The position numbers and the translations under genes were made by a program. From Variovorax davisae (GTDB lineage: Bacteria > Pseudomonadota > Gammaproteobacteria > Burkholderiales > Burkholderiaceae_C), in the NCBI RefSeq assembly GCF_030316845.1, contig NZ_JASZYS010000018.1, positions 62,001 through 126,000 on the forward strand: a stretch of 64,000 nt of DNA, in the 5' to 3' direction. Below, in pieces: positions 51,961 to 62,846 of this stretch. Numbering within the stretch: the stretch's first letter is position 1; each line of letters begins with the position of its first letter. A model generated the notes under the pieces. It was not told the DNA's origin and ran no database searches. It saw only the letters and a program-made list of their open reading frames with translations.

Positions 51961-54171
51961 ATGTCCTCCGTCCGTTTCTCCTTGCGCCCTGTCGCGCTCG
52001 CCAGCGCGCTCGCCCTCCACTCGCTGGGAGCCCTCGCCCAGGCCGCCGCCGAAGCGCCCGCCGCCCAAGGCGGCACCCTGGCCACCGTGACGGTCGAAGC
52101 CAGCGCCGACGCTTCCGCCGCCGGGCTCACCAAGCCCTTCGCCGGCGGCCAGGTGGCGCGCGGCGGCCGGGTCGGCGTGCTGGGCACCCAGGACCTCATG
52201 GACACGCCGTTCTCGATCACGTCCTACACCAACGAGCTGATCCAGGACCAGCAGGCGCAGAGCGTGGCCGACGTGCTGCTCAACAACCCGTCCATCCGCC
52301 AGGCCCGCGGCTTCGGCAACTTCCAGGAGCTGTACGTGGTGCGCGGCTTCCCCGTGTTTTCCGACGACATCGCCTACAACGGGCTCTACGGCATGCTGCC
52401 GCGCCAGTACATCGCCTCCGAGTTCTTCGAGCGGGTCGAGGTGCTGCTGGGCGCCAATGCCTTCCTGAACGGCGCGGCACCGGGCGGCAGCGGCCTGGGC
52501 GGCGCCATCAACCTGCTGCCCAAGCGGGCGCCCGGCGAGCCGCTGAGCCGCGTCGGCCTCGGCGTGCAGAGCGGCGGCGAGGGCTCGGCCTCGGTCGACC
52601 TGGCGCGCCGCTTCGGCCCCGACCAGAGCACCGGCATCCGGCTCAATGCGGTGCGCCGCGACGGCGGCACCGGCGTCGACGACGAGAAGCGCGAACTGAG
52701 CGCGGTCGGCGTCGGCTTCGACTGGCGCAACCGCAACGTGCGGCTGTCGGCCGACGTCGGCTACCAGGACCACAAGCTGACCGAAGGCCGCCCGAGCGTG
52801 ACGCCGGGCTTCGGGCTGCCGATCCCGACGCCGCCCGACGCCAAGGCCAACTTCGCCCAGCCCTGGACCTACTCGAAGGAACGCGACACCTTCGGCACCG
52901 TGCGCGGCGAGGTCGACTTCAACGACAGCGTGACCGGCTGGGTCGCCGGCGGCCTGCGCGACGGCAAGGAGTCGAATTCGCTGTCGAACCCGATGCTGAC
53001 CAATGTCTTCGGCGCCACCATCGGCAACCGCTTCGACAACGAGCGCGAAGACAAGGTCTCGACCGGCGAGATCGGCGTGCGCGGCAAGTTCGCGACCGGC
53101 CCGGTCGGCCACACGGTGATCGCTTCGGCCACTGCCTACGACAACGAACAGCGCAATGCCTATGCGATCTCGGGCAGCACGCTGGTCAGCAGCATCTACA
53201 CGCCGGTGGCGTCGCTGCCGCCGCTGGCGAACCTTTTCACCGGCGGGGTGCTGAGCAACCCGCAGGTGACGGACAAGACCAAGACCTCCAGCTACGCGGT
53301 CGCCGACACGATGGCCTTCGCGCAGGACACGGTGCTCCTGACCCTGGGGGCGCGCCGCCAGACCATCGAGCAGACCGGCTTCAACTACGACTCGGGCCTG
53401 GAAACCAGCCACTACGACGAGAGCAAGACCACGCCGGTGGCCGGCATCGTCTTCAAGGCGAGCAAGAACGTCTCGCTCTACGGCAACTACATCGAAGGCC
53501 TGGTCAAGGGCGACGTCGCGCCGGCCTTCACCTCCACCGGGCAGCCGGTGCTCAATGCCGGCCAGGTGTTCGCACCCTACGTCTCGAAGCAGAAGGAGAT
53601 CGGTGCCAAGTACGAGAGCGACGGCGGCATCGGCGCGACCGTGGCCCTGTTCGAGACCACCAAGCCGCTGGCCTTCGTGCAGAACGGGATCTACGGCAAC
53701 AACGGCGAGCAGCGCAATCGCGGCTTCGAGCTGGCGGTGTTCGGCGAGCCGGTGCGCGGCCTGCGCGTGCTGGGCGGCCTGACCCTGCTCGATGCCGAGC
53801 AGGCGCGCACCGAGGGCGGCCTGACCGACGGCAAGGACGTGATCGGCGTGCCGCGCCAGCAGTTCAACATCGGCGCCGAATGGGACATCCCCGGCGTGCG
53901 CGGGCTGGCGGTCAACGCCCGCTTCCTCTACACCGCCAAGCAGTACGCCGATGCCGCCAACACCCAGCAGCTGCCGGACTGGAACCGCTTCGACCTCGGC
54001 GCGCGCTACCTGATGGAGATCGGCAACGGCCGGCTGCTGACCTTGCGCGCGCGCGTCGACAACCTGTTCAACAAGTCGTACTGGGCCTCGGCCGGCGGCT
54101 TTCCGGGCTCGAACTACCTCGTGATGGGCGCGCCGCGCACCTTCGTGCTGAACGCCAGCGTCGACTTCTAG
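51961..54171 (+). CDS. TonB-dependent siderophore receptor
   Basis: A 736-aa outer-membrane receptor. The signal peptide ends near LGALAQA. A TonB-box-like stretch GTLATVTVEAS follows, then the plug domain (about 70-210) with MDTPFSITSYTNELIQDQQAQSVADVL and GSGLGGAINLLPKR. A 22-strand barrel ends in the aromatic C-terminus VLNASVDF. The plug sequence matches the hydroxamate/ferrichrome-type siderophore group. No siderophore synthesis gene, permease or sigma/anti-sigma pair is adjacent, so it probably takes up a xenosiderophore. Its end is ten bases from the convergent gshB. Confidence 0.95.
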   Translation: MSSVRFSLRPVALASALALHSLGALAQAAAEAPAAQGGTLATVTVEASADASAAGLTKPFAGGQVARGGRVGVLGTQDLMDTPFSITSYTNELIQDQQAQSVADVLLNNPSIRQARGFGNFQELYVVRGFPVFSDDIAYNGLYGMLPRQYIASEFFERVEVLLGANAFLNGAAPGGSGLGGAINLLPKRAPGEPLSRVGLGVQSGGEGSASVDLARRFGPDQSTGIRLNAVRRDGGTGVDDEKRELSAVGVGFDWRNRNVRLSADVGYQDHKLTEGRPSVTPGFGLPIPTPPDAKANFAQPWTYSKERDTFGTVRGEVDFNDSVTGWVAGGLRDGKESNSLSNPMLTNVFGATIGNRFDNEREDKVSTGEIGVRGKFATGPVGHTVIASATAYDNEQRNAYAISGSTLVSSIYTPVASLPPLANLFTGGVLSNPQVTDKTKTSSYAVADTMAFAQDTVLLTLGARRQTIEQTGFNYDSGLETSHYDESKTTPVAGIVFKASKNVSLYGNYIEGLVKGDVAPAFTSTGQPVLNAGQVFAPYVSKQKEIGAKYESDGGIGATVALFETTKPLAFVQNGIYGNNGEQRNRGFELAVFGEPVRGLRVLGGLTLLDAEQARTEGGLTDGKDVIGVPRQQFNIGAEWDIPGVRGLAVNARFLYTAKQYADAANTQQLPDWNRFDLGARYLMEIGNGRLLTLRARVDNLFNKSYWASAGGFPGSNYLVMGAPRTFVLNASVDF

Positions 54172-54181
54172 GCGTCGACCC

Positions 54182-55129
54182 TCATCGCCCGACCTCGGCC
54201 TCCAGCGCATCGATGAACATCGCCGGCACGTCGAAGCCGGTCTGCTCGGTGATCTCCTGGAAGCAGGTCGGGCTGGTGACGTTGATCTCGGTCACATAGT
54301 CGCCGATCACGTCGAGGCCGATCAGGAGCAGACCGCGCGGCGCCAGCGCGCGGCCCACGGCCTCGGCGATCTCGCGGTTCTTCGGCGTCAGCGGCTGCGC
54401 CACGCCCTTGCCGCCGGCCGCCAGGTTGCCGCGCACCTCGGTGCCCTGCGGGATGCGGGCCAGCACGAAGGGCACCGGCTCGCCGCCGATGATCAGGATG
54501 CGCTTGTCGCCGGCCGCGATCTCGGGCACGAAGCGCTGCACCATGAGCGTCTCTGCGCCGTTCTTGTTGAGGGTCTCGGTGATCGAGCCCAGGTTGAGCG
54601 CGTCTTCGCGGACCCGGAAGATGCCCATGCCGCCCATGCCGTCGAGCGGCTTCAGGATGATGTCCTTGTGCTCGGCGTGGAAGGCGCGCACCGCCGCCGG
54701 GTCGCGCGTGACCAGGGTCGGGCTGGTGAACTGCTGGAACTCCATCACCGCCAGCTTCTCGGGGTGCTCGCGCAGCGCCGCCGGCTTGTTGACCACCTTC
54801 GCGCCTTCGCGCTCGGCCTGGCCCAGCAGGTGGGTGGCGTAGATGTACTCGGCGTCGAAGGGCGGGTCCTTGCGCATCAGGACCGCATCGAAGCCGTGCA
54901 GCGGCGCCTGGCGGCGCGGCGTTTCGGTGAACCAGTCGTCGCCGTTGCCGGTGAGCGTGATGTCGCGCACGCCGGCCGTCACCGGCTGTCCGGTCTGCCA
55001 GCCGAGGTCGCGCGGCTCGCAGGCCGAGATGCCATGGCCGCGGCGCTGGGCCTCGCGCATCATCGAGAAGGTGGTGTCCTTGTAGATCTTGAAATGCTCG
55101 AGCGGGTCGGCGACGAAGAGGATGTTCAC
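54182..55129 (-). CDS. gshB: Glutathione synthetase
   Basis: A 315-aa ATP-grasp ligase that adds glycine to gamma-glutamylcysteine. The N-terminus NILFVADPLEHFKIYKDTTF is diagnostic. The ATP-grasp region includes DIILKPLDGMGGMGIFRV, the substrate segment LMVQRFVPEI, and the C-terminal EINVTSPTCFQEI. The start is GTG at 55129, overlapping the stop of benE (GTGA). It is last in the proA-gshA-kup-benE-gshB run, so both GSH genes lie in one transcription direction, separated by two transporters. Confidence 0.96.
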   Translation of the reverse strand: MNILFVADPLEHFKIYKDTTFSMMREAQRRGHGISACEPRDLGWQTGQPVTAGVRDITLTGNGDDWFTETPRRQAPLHGFDAVLMRKDPPFDAEYIYATHLLGQAEREGAKVVNKPAALREHPEKLAVMEFQQFTSPTLVTRDPAAVRAFHAEHKDIILKPLDGMGGMGIFRVREDALNLGSITETLNKNGAETLMVQRFVPEIAAGDKRILIIGGEPVPFVLARIPQGTEVRGNLAAGGKGVAQPLTPKNREIAEAVGRALAPRGLLLIGLDVIGDYVTEINVTSPTCFQEITEQTGFDVPAMFIDALEAEVGR

Positions 55130-56373
55130 GGGCTGTTCTTTCCAATAGCGGCTTTGGCGTCCTGCTTGATCTTGCACGCAGGCGCGATGTCCTTGCCCGG
55201 CGCGGCCTTCTGGCGGCCGAGCTGCTGGATGCCCAGCGCCAGCGCGCCGGCCACCACGCCCCAGAAGGCCGAGCCGATGCCCGCCAGCGTGACGCCCGAG
55301 AGCGTGACCAGGAAGGTGATCAGCGCCGCCTCGCGGTGCGTCTCGTCGCGCACGGCGGCGGCCAGGCCGCTGCCGATGGTGCCGAGCAGGGCCAGGCCGG
55401 CGATGGTGGCGACGAGTTCCTTCGGGAAGGCGGTCAGCAGCCCCGTGACGGCCGCCCCGAACACGCCGATGACGATGTAGATCGCGCCGCAGCTGACCGC
55501 CGCCGTGTAGCGCCGCGCCGGGTCTTCGTGCGCTTCGCGGCCCATGCAGATCGCGGCGGTGATGGCGCTCAGGTTCAGCGCGAAGGCGCCGAAAGGCGCC
55601 AGCACCAGCGTGAACAGGCCGCTGATGGTGATCAGCTTCGACACCGGCATGTCATAGCCCGCGGCCCGGATCGCCGCCACGCCGGGCAGATTCTGCGAGG
55701 CCATCGTGACGACGAACAGCGGCAGCGCCAGGCTGACCACCGCCTGCCAGCTGAAGACCGGCATCGTGAACACCGGCAGCGCCAGGCTGAAATGCACGGC
55801 GCTCCAGGCCAGTTGGCCGCGCGCGGCGGCGAAGGCGATGCCCACGCCCAGGGTCAGCGGCACCGCATAGCGCGGCAGCAACCGCCTGGCCACCAGGTAG
55901 GCGCCCAGCATCAGCAGCACCAGCGGCAGCGCGGTCTGGGCGGCAATGAAGGCCTGCAGGCCGAATCGCGCCAGCACGCCGGCCAGCAGCGCCGAGGCCA
56001 GTGCCATCGGGATCTTGTTCATCACGCGCTCGAACCAGCCGGTGGCGCCGGCCAGCGCCATCAGCAGCGCGCAGACGATGAAGGCGCCGACCGCCTCGTT
56101 CATGCCGTAGCCGGCGCCGGCGACCGCCAGCACGGCGGCACCGGGCGTGCTCCAGGCGATCATCACCGGCTGGCGCCACCACAGTGAGGGCAGCACCGAG
56201 GCCAGGCCCATGCCGATGCCCAGCGCCCACATCCAGGAGGACACCATCGCGGGCGTGGCGCCGAAGGCCTGGGCGGCCTGGAACACGATCGCCACCGAAC
56301 TCGTGAAGCCCACCAGCACGGCGACGAAACCGGCGGTGAAGGCCGAGAGGCTCAAGTCCTTGAAGAATCGCAT
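55126..56373 (-). CDS. benE: BenE-family benzoate/proton symporter
   Basis: A 415-aa inner-membrane transporter of the BenE family with about twelve helices: FTAGFVAVLVGFTSSVAIVFQAA at the N-terminus, ALGIGMGLASVLPSLWWRQPVMIAWSTPGAA, and the GAFALNLSAITAAICMGREAH segment. It is annotated by family as a benzoate:H+ symporter. No benzoate catabolic gene is nearby, so the actual substrate may differ. It lies 16 bases after kup and is coupled to gshB. Confidence 0.92.
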   Translation of the reverse strand: MRFFKDLSLSAFTAGFVAVLVGFTSSVAIVFQAAQAFGATPAMVSSWMWALGIGMGLASVLPSLWWRQPVMIAWSTPGAAVLAVAGAGYGMNEAVGAFIVCALLMALAGATGWFERVMNKIPMALASALLAGVLARFGLQAFIAAQTALPLVLLMLGAYLVARRLLPRYAVPLTLGVGIAFAAARGQLAWSAVHFSLALPVFTMPVFSWQAVVSLALPLFVVTMASQNLPGVAAIRAAGYDMPVSKLITISGLFTLVLAPFGAFALNLSAITAAICMGREAHEDPARRYTAAVSCGAIYIVIGVFGAAVTGLLTAFPKELVATIAGLALLGTIGSGLAAAVRDETHREAALITFLVTLSGVTLAGIGSAFWGVVAGALALGIQQLGRQKAAPGKDIAPACKIKQDAKAAIGKNSP

Positions 56374-56389
56374 CGCCGACGAACCGCGC

Positions 56390-58258
<1,869 letters not shown>

Positions 58259-58410
58259 GGAAAGGCTGCAAAGGGTCGGCGGCCTGCAGCACGCCACGAG
58301 GCGCTGGGGCGGCCCGTTTCGGCCGCTGCATCGGCTCCCACCCTCGTCGACGTTGTTATGGGGTGGCTATTTTGCCGCCGCCGCGACGGTCTGCAAGTTG
58401 CAATGCCAAA

Positions 58411-59709
58411 TCATTCATAGACTTCGGCATCCGGGTCGGTCGCCTCCAGCTCGTAGCTCGCGGCCACCATCGCCAGCCGGCCGATCACGCCGTACATGTA
58501 GAAGCGGTTGGGCGCGCTGGCGCCCGGCTTGGCGCCCGGCTGTGGTAAGTGCGCACTTTCAGAGAATGCCAGCGGCACGAAGCTGGCGCCCGGCAGGTTC
58601 AGGTTCTCGTCCGGGGCGCGCTCGGCGTGCACCCGGTAGAAGCCGCCCACCACGTAGCGGTCCATCATGTAGACCACCGGCTCGGCGACGCCGTTGTGGA
58701 CCCGCTCGTTGGTCAGCACGCCCTCCTGGACGATCAGGTCGCAGGGCTCCTGCCCTTCCTTGGCGGCGCCGGCCTTGCTGGCCCGCGGCCGGCGCACCAG
58801 GGCCTCGATCTCCTTGGCGTCGCGCACCGTCATGACGCCCAGGCCCGGGCTGCCGTTGTCGGTCTTGACCACCACGAAGGGCTTCTCGTTGATGCCGTAT
58901 TCCTTGTACTTGCGGCGCACCTTGGTGAGCAGGGCGTCGACGTGGCTGGTCAGGACGTCGATGCCCTGGCCGGTCGCGAAGCTGACCTCGGCCGCCTTGG
59001 CGTACATCGGGTTGATCAGCCAGGGGTCGATGCCCAGCAGCTTGCCGAAGCGCTTGGACACCTCTTCGTAGCTGTGGAAGTGGTTGCTCTTGCGGCGCAC
59101 CGACCAGCCGGCATGCAGCGGCGGCAGCAGGTACTGCTCGTGCAGGTCCTCGAGGATGCCCGGCGTGCCGGCCGACAGGTCGGTGTTGAGCAGGATGGTG
59201 CAGGGGTCGAAGTGCTTGAGCCCCAGGCGCCGCTTGCTGCGCGCCACCGGCTCCAGGCAGACCGTCTCGCCATTGGGCAGCGCGATCTTCTTCGGCGACT
59301 TGATCGCCGGATCGATCGAGCCCACCCGCACGTTGAGGCCGGCCATGTGGAAGATCCGAACCAGCTGGGCCACGTTGGCCAGGTAGAAGGTGTTGCGCGA
59401 GTGGTTCTCGGGGATCACCAGCAGGTTGCGCGCCTCGGGGCAGATCTTCTCGATGGCGGCCTGCGCCGCCTGCACCGCCAGCGGCAGCATCTCGGGCGTG
59501 AGGTTGTTCCAGCCGCCCGGATAGAGGTTGGTGTCGACCGGCGCCAGCTTGAAGCCGGCGTTGCGGATGTCGACCGAGCTGTAGAACGGCGGCGTGTGCT
59601 CCATCCATTCGAGCCGGAACCAGCGCTCGATGGCGGGCGTCGAGTCGAGCACGCGCTGCTCGAGTTCGTTGATCGGGCCGGTCAGGGCGGTGACGAGATG
59701 GGGGACCAT
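58411..59709 (-). CDS. gshA: Glutamate-cysteine ligase, betaproteobacterial type
   Basis: A 432-aa enzyme of the PF08886 GshA family, unrelated in sequence to E. coli GshA; it makes gamma-glutamylcysteine. Segments include MVPHLVTALTGPINELEQRVL at the start, SSVDIRNAGFKLAPVDTNLYPGGWNNL, VKTDNGSPGLGVMTV (an ATP-grasp-like loop) and YMMDRYVVGGFYRVHAE. I used the ATG at 59709. A 152-base gap follows to kup, containing no recognisable gene. Confidence 0.95.
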   Translation of the reverse strand: MVPHLVTALTGPINELEQRVLDSTPAIERWFRLEWMEHTPPFYSSVDIRNAGFKLAPVDTNLYPGGWNNLTPEMLPLAVQAAQAAIEKICPEARNLLVIPENHSRNTFYLANVAQLVRIFHMAGLNVRVGSIDPAIKSPKKIALPNGETVCLEPVARSKRRLGLKHFDPCTILLNTDLSAGTPGILEDLHEQYLLPPLHAGWSVRRKSNHFHSYEEVSKRFGKLLGIDPWLINPMYAKAAEVSFATGQGIDVLTSHVDALLTKVRRKYKEYGINEKPFVVVKTDNGSPGLGVMTVRDAKEIEALVRRPRASKAGAAKEGQEPCDLIVQEGVLTNERVHNGVAEPVVYMMDRYVVGGFYRVHAERAPDENLNLPGASFVPLAFSESAHLPQPGAKPGASAPNRFYMYGVIGRLAMVAASYELEATDPDAEVYE

Positions 59710-59749
59710 GCGGCGGCCTTGTTTGATTTGTGCCTGAGCTAGAGCGGGG

Positions 59750-59755
59750 ATTGTA
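59750..59755 (-). promoter_or_regulatory. -10 hexamer for gshA
   Basis: TACAAT on the minus strand, 40 bases before the gshA ATG. It suggests gshA can be transcribed separately from proA. Confidence 0.4.
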
Positions 59756-59760
59756 GATTT

Positions 59761-59776
59761 GGGGGCGAACGCCCCC
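59761..59776. other. Short GC hairpin between proA and gshA
   Basis: GGGGGC-GAAC-GCCCCC, a perfect six-pair stem (seven if the loop closes), 45 bases after the proA stop on the minus strand. There is no U-run after it. A TACAAT -10 for gshA lies just beyond it at 59755-59750. Confidence 0.45.
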
Positions 59777-59821
59777 ATGACAAGCGTCCGCAGGCCGCTC
59801 CAGCGCGGCCGGGCCGCGTGC

Positions 59822-61114
59822 TCAACTGCGCACTTCGCCTTGTCCGAGGACGACGTACTTCAGCGAGGTCAGACCCTCGATGCCGACCGGCCCGCGGGCG
59901 TGGAACTTGTCGGTGCTGATGCCGATCTCGGCGCCCAGGCCGAACTCGAAGCCGTCGGCGAAACGGGTGCTGGCGTTGACCATCACGCTGGCCGAGTCGA
60001 CCTCGCGCAGGAAGCGCTGGGCGTTCATGTGGTCGCGGGTGACGATGGCGTCCGTGTGGTGGCTCGAGTAGCGGTTGATGTGCGCGATGGCCTCGTCCAC
60101 CCCCTCGACCACCTTGATGCTGATGACCGCCGCCAGGTATTCCTCCGACCAGTCCGATTCGGCGGCGTCGACCACCTTGTCGGCCGGCAGGTGCGCGCCC
60201 TCGGCGCGCAGGATCTGCGCCGCCACCGGGTCGCAGCGCATCTCGACGCCCTTGGCGGCGAAGATCGCGCCGATCTCGGGCAGGAAGGTCTCGGCGATCG
60301 AGGAGGCCACCAGCAGGCCTTCGGCAGCGTTGCAGGGGCTGTATTTCTGGGTCTTGGCGTTGTCGACGATCTTCAGCGCCATGTCGAGCTCGGCCGTGTG
60401 GTCGACATAGACATGGCAGTTGCCGTCGAGGTGCTTGATCACCGGCACCCGGGCGTCGCGGCTGATGCGCTCGATCAGGCCCTTGCCGCCGCGCGGGATG
60501 ATGACGTCGACGAACTGCGGCATCGCGATCAGCTGGCCCACGGCTTCGCGGTCGGTGGTGCCGACCAGTTGCACGGCGTCGACCGGCAGGCCAGCCTCTT
60601 CGAGCGACTCGGCCACCAGCCGGGCCAGCGCCTTGTTCGACTCGATCGCCTCCGAGCCGCCGCGCAGGATCGCCGCGTTGCCGCTCTTGATCGCCAGGCT
60701 GGCGGCCTCGATGGTCACGTTGGGCCGGCTCTCGTAGATCATGCCGAAGACCCCGATCGGCACCCGCATCTGGCCGACCCGGATGCCGCTGGGCTGCTGC
60801 CGCATGCCGATGACCTCGCCGATCACGTCGGACATCGCGGCCAGCTGCTCGCAGCCCTGGGCGACGGTCTCGATGGCCTTGGGCGTCAGCTTCAGGCGAT
60901 CGACCATCGGCGCCGACAGGCCGGCGCCTTCGGCCCGCGCCAGGTCCTTGGCATTGGCTTCGGCCAGGGGCGCGGCCGCGGCGCGCAGGCGGCGCGCCAG
61001 GGCCTTCAGGGCCTTGTTCTTGGTGGCGGCATCCGCCCGTGCCATCAGGGCCGAAGCGAGCTTGGCCTGCAACCCGAGCGTCTGGACGTACTCGGCGACA
61101 TTCAACGTATTCAT
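59822..61114 (-). CDS. proA: Gamma-glutamyl phosphate reductase
   Basis: A 430-aa aldehyde-dehydrogenase-fold enzyme, second step of proline synthesis from glutamate. Segments are VGQMRVPIGVFGMIYESRPNVT, KSGNAAILRGGSEAIESN, IPVIKHLDGNCHVYVD-like (VPVIKHLDGNCHVYVD here) and KYSPCNAAEGLLV with the catalytic Cys. CACAAT lies six bases before the ATG with no Shine-Dalgarno. The partner proB is not in the window. holA-proA adjacency is common in Burkholderiales. Confidence 0.96.
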   Translation of the reverse strand: MNTLNVAEYVQTLGLQAKLASALMARADAATKNKALKALARRLRAAAAPLAEANAKDLARAEGAGLSAPMVDRLKLTPKAIETVAQGCEQLAAMSDVIGEVIGMRQQPSGIRVGQMRVPIGVFGMIYESRPNVTIEAASLAIKSGNAAILRGGSEAIESNKALARLVAESLEEAGLPVDAVQLVGTTDREAVGQLIAMPQFVDVIIPRGGKGLIERISRDARVPVIKHLDGNCHVYVDHTAELDMALKIVDNAKTQKYSPCNAAEGLLVASSIAETFLPEIGAIFAAKGVEMRCDPVAAQILRAEGAHLPADKVVDAAESDWSEEYLAAVISIKVVEGVDEAIAHINRYSSHHTDAIVTRDHMNAQRFLREVDSASVMVNASTRFADGFEFGLGAEIGISTDKFHARGPVGIEGLTSLKYVVLGQGEVRS

Positions 61115-61120
61115 CCCCGG

Positions 61121-61126
61121 ATTGTG
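61121..61126 (-). promoter_or_regulatory. -10-like hexamer abutting the proA start
   Basis: CACAAT on the minus strand, then CCGGGG, then ATG at 61114. The spacing matches the other start-proximal hexamers in the window. Confidence 0.35.
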
Positions 61127-61204
61127 CCGCGACGGCCAAAGGCGGCGCGCGCCAAGGGACAGTCGCGCACCATTCTTGTGCGCCGCCGGCCCGTCGCCCC
61201 TCGG

Positions 61205-62278
61205 TCAGCGGGCCCGGGGTGCCGATGCGGCGGGCCCGCAGGCCCGGCACAGCATCAGGGCCAGCCGCTGCAGCGCCTGCCAGCCGTTGGCCGGCCAGTC
61301 GGGCTGCTTGAGGCCCTTGACGATGCCGTCGACCACGTGCGCGGCGCGCAGCATGCGCGCCAACGCCCGGTCGTCCAGCCGCGGCAGCACCCGCTCGAAG
61401 GCCCGCTCGCGCGGGCCCCAGATGCGGTTCTCGCGCAGCGCCATCGGCAGCGGCCGTCCGGCCGCCATCGCGTCCCTGACCCGCTTCAGCGCCCGGATAT
61501 CCTCGGACAGCGTGTAGTGCACCAGCACCTCGGCCTCGCCTTCGGCCTGCAGGCCGTCGAGCATGCGCGCCACGCGCTGCGGGTTGCCGGCCAGCACCGC
61601 CTCCGACAGCTTGAAGACGTCGTAGCGCGCGACGTTGTTGACCGCGCCTTCGACCTGCTCCCAGCCGAGTTCGCCTTCGGGATGCAGCAGCGCGAGCTTC
61701 TGGATTTCTTGATGGGCGGCGAGCAGGTTGCCCTCGACCCGGTCGGCGAAGAACTGCAGCGTGCGCTGGCCCTCCTCGCCGGCCTTCACGCGCTGGCCCT
61801 GCAGCGCCAGCCGCTGGGCGATCCACTGCGGCAGCGCGGCGCGCTCGACGGTGTCGACCTGCAGGCTGACGCCATGGTTCTCGAGCGCGGCGAACCAGCC
61901 TGCGCTGCGGGTCGCCTTGTCGAGCCGGGGCAGCAGCACCAGCGTCAGGGTGCTGTCGTTGCCGGCCGCGGCCTCGGCGATCTGCTGCAGCGCGGCGCTG
62001 CCGTCCTTGCCGGGCTTGCCCGACGGGATCCGGATCTCGACGATCTGCTTGTCCGCGAACAGGCTCAGCGAGCCGCCCGCCGCCAGCACCGCGCCCCAGT
62101 CGAAATGGGCCCCGGCCACGGTGTAGGCGCTGCGCTCGGTGTAGCCCTGGGTGCGCGCCGCGGCGCGGATCGCATCGGCCGCCTCCTGCGCCAGCAACGG
62201 CTCGTCGCCGTGGATGGCGTAGAGCGGCGCCACCCGCTTCGCGAGGTGGGTGGCGAGCTGGGCAGCCGCGAGTTGCAC
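61205..62278 (-). CDS. holA: DNA polymerase III subunit delta
   Basis: A 357-aa clamp-loader subunit that opens the beta sliding clamp. Family segments are RVAPLYAIHGDEPLLAQEAADAIR, LPRLDKATRSAGWFAALE, FFADRVEGNLLAAHQEIQKL and ARYDVFKLSEAVLAGN. The start is GTG at 62278, four bases after the lptE stop. leuS-lptE-holA is the conserved proteobacterial order. Confidence 0.95.
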   Translation of the reverse strand: MQLAAAQLATHLAKRVAPLYAIHGDEPLLAQEAADAIRAAARTQGYTERSAYTVAGAHFDWGAVLAAGGSLSLFADKQIVEIRIPSGKPGKDGSAALQQIAEAAAGNDSTLTLVLLPRLDKATRSAGWFAALENHGVSLQVDTVERAALPQWIAQRLALQGQRVKAGEEGQRTLQFFADRVEGNLLAAHQEIQKLALLHPEGELGWEQVEGAVNNVARYDVFKLSEAVLAGNPQRVARMLDGLQAEGEAEVLVHYTLSEDIRALKRVRDAMAAGRPLPMALRENRIWGPRERAFERVLPRLDDRALARMLRAAHVVDGIVKGLKQPDWPANGWQALQRLALMLCRACGPAASAPRAR

Positions 62279-62282
62279 GGTG

Positions 62283-62783
62283 TCAGAAGCCCTTGATCGC
62301 GGCCAGCCGGCGCAGCACCTGCTGGGCGATGTCGTTCTGCATGTCGCGATACAGCAGCTCGGCCTCGCCTTCCTTGGCCAGGGCCGCCGTCTCGTTGTAG
62401 GTGATGTCGCGCGACTGCCGGATCTCGGTCGGCCCGAGCAGTTCCTTGCCGCCCTGGCCCCGCACCCTGAAGCGCAGCGTCAGGATCAACTGCAGTTCGC
62501 GCACCTGGCCGTCGGGCGTGGTCGACAGCACGATGTTGTTGCGGTTCTCGCCCAGGATTTCCAGCACCGCCTCGGCCTTGTCGGCCTGGTCGACCGGCAG
62601 CACCTCCACGGTGCCGGCGGCCCGCAGCTGCCGCCGCAGGTAGTTCGAGAACGCGGAGTTCCCGAGCACCACGATGTTCTTGAACGCGAACTCCGGCGCC
62701 TTGCGCAGCTCGAAGCCGCAGCCCGCGAGCGCGATGGCGCCCGCGGCCGCCAGCAAGCCACGGCGGTCGAATCGACGGCTCAC
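62283..62783 (-). CDS. lptE: LPS-assembly lipoprotein LptE
   Basis: A 166-aa outer-membrane lipoprotein that plugs the LptD barrel and delivers LPS to the surface. The type II signal ends ALAGC with the lipidated Cys22, followed by GFELRKAPEFAFKNIVVLG and the LptE core. The start is GTG at 62783, 61 bases after the leuS stop. It complements the lptA-lptB genes at 22 kb. Confidence 0.94.
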   Translation of the reverse strand: MSRRFDRRGLLAAAGAIALAGCGFELRKAPEFAFKNIVVLGNSAFSNYLRRQLRAAGTVEVLPVDQADKAEAVLEILGENRNNIVLSTTPDGQVRELQLILTLRFRVRGQGGKELLGPTEIRQSRDITYNETAALAKEGEAELLYRDMQNDIAQQVLRRLAAIKGF

Positions 62784-62814
62784 CGGGTCACCTCCGTGCT
62801 TCGCACTGCGCTGC

Positions 62815-62846
62815 GAGCCCCCTTCTGAACGGCCGGGCGGGGGCTC
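62815..62846 (-). other. Hairpin at the end of leuS
   Basis: Inverted repeat GAGCCCCC/GGGGGCTC (8 pairs, 16-base loop) that overlaps the leuS stop codon and lies before lptE. There is no U-run. It may moderate read-through or protect the 3' end. Confidence 0.4.

Noticed and set aside
55126..56373. A benzoate degradation cluster
   Set aside because: Only the BenE-type transporter is present; no benABCD or cat genes lie nearby.
58259..58410. A riboswitch or regulatory leader ahead of kup
   Set aside because: The 152 bases show no conserved riboswitch-like core; only a weak TTGCAG-17-AAAATA promoter-like pair on the minus strand, with a poor -10.
59761..59776. GGGGGC/GCCCCC hairpin as a proA terminator
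   Set aside because: No U-run on either strand and a short stem; recorded only as a hairpin.
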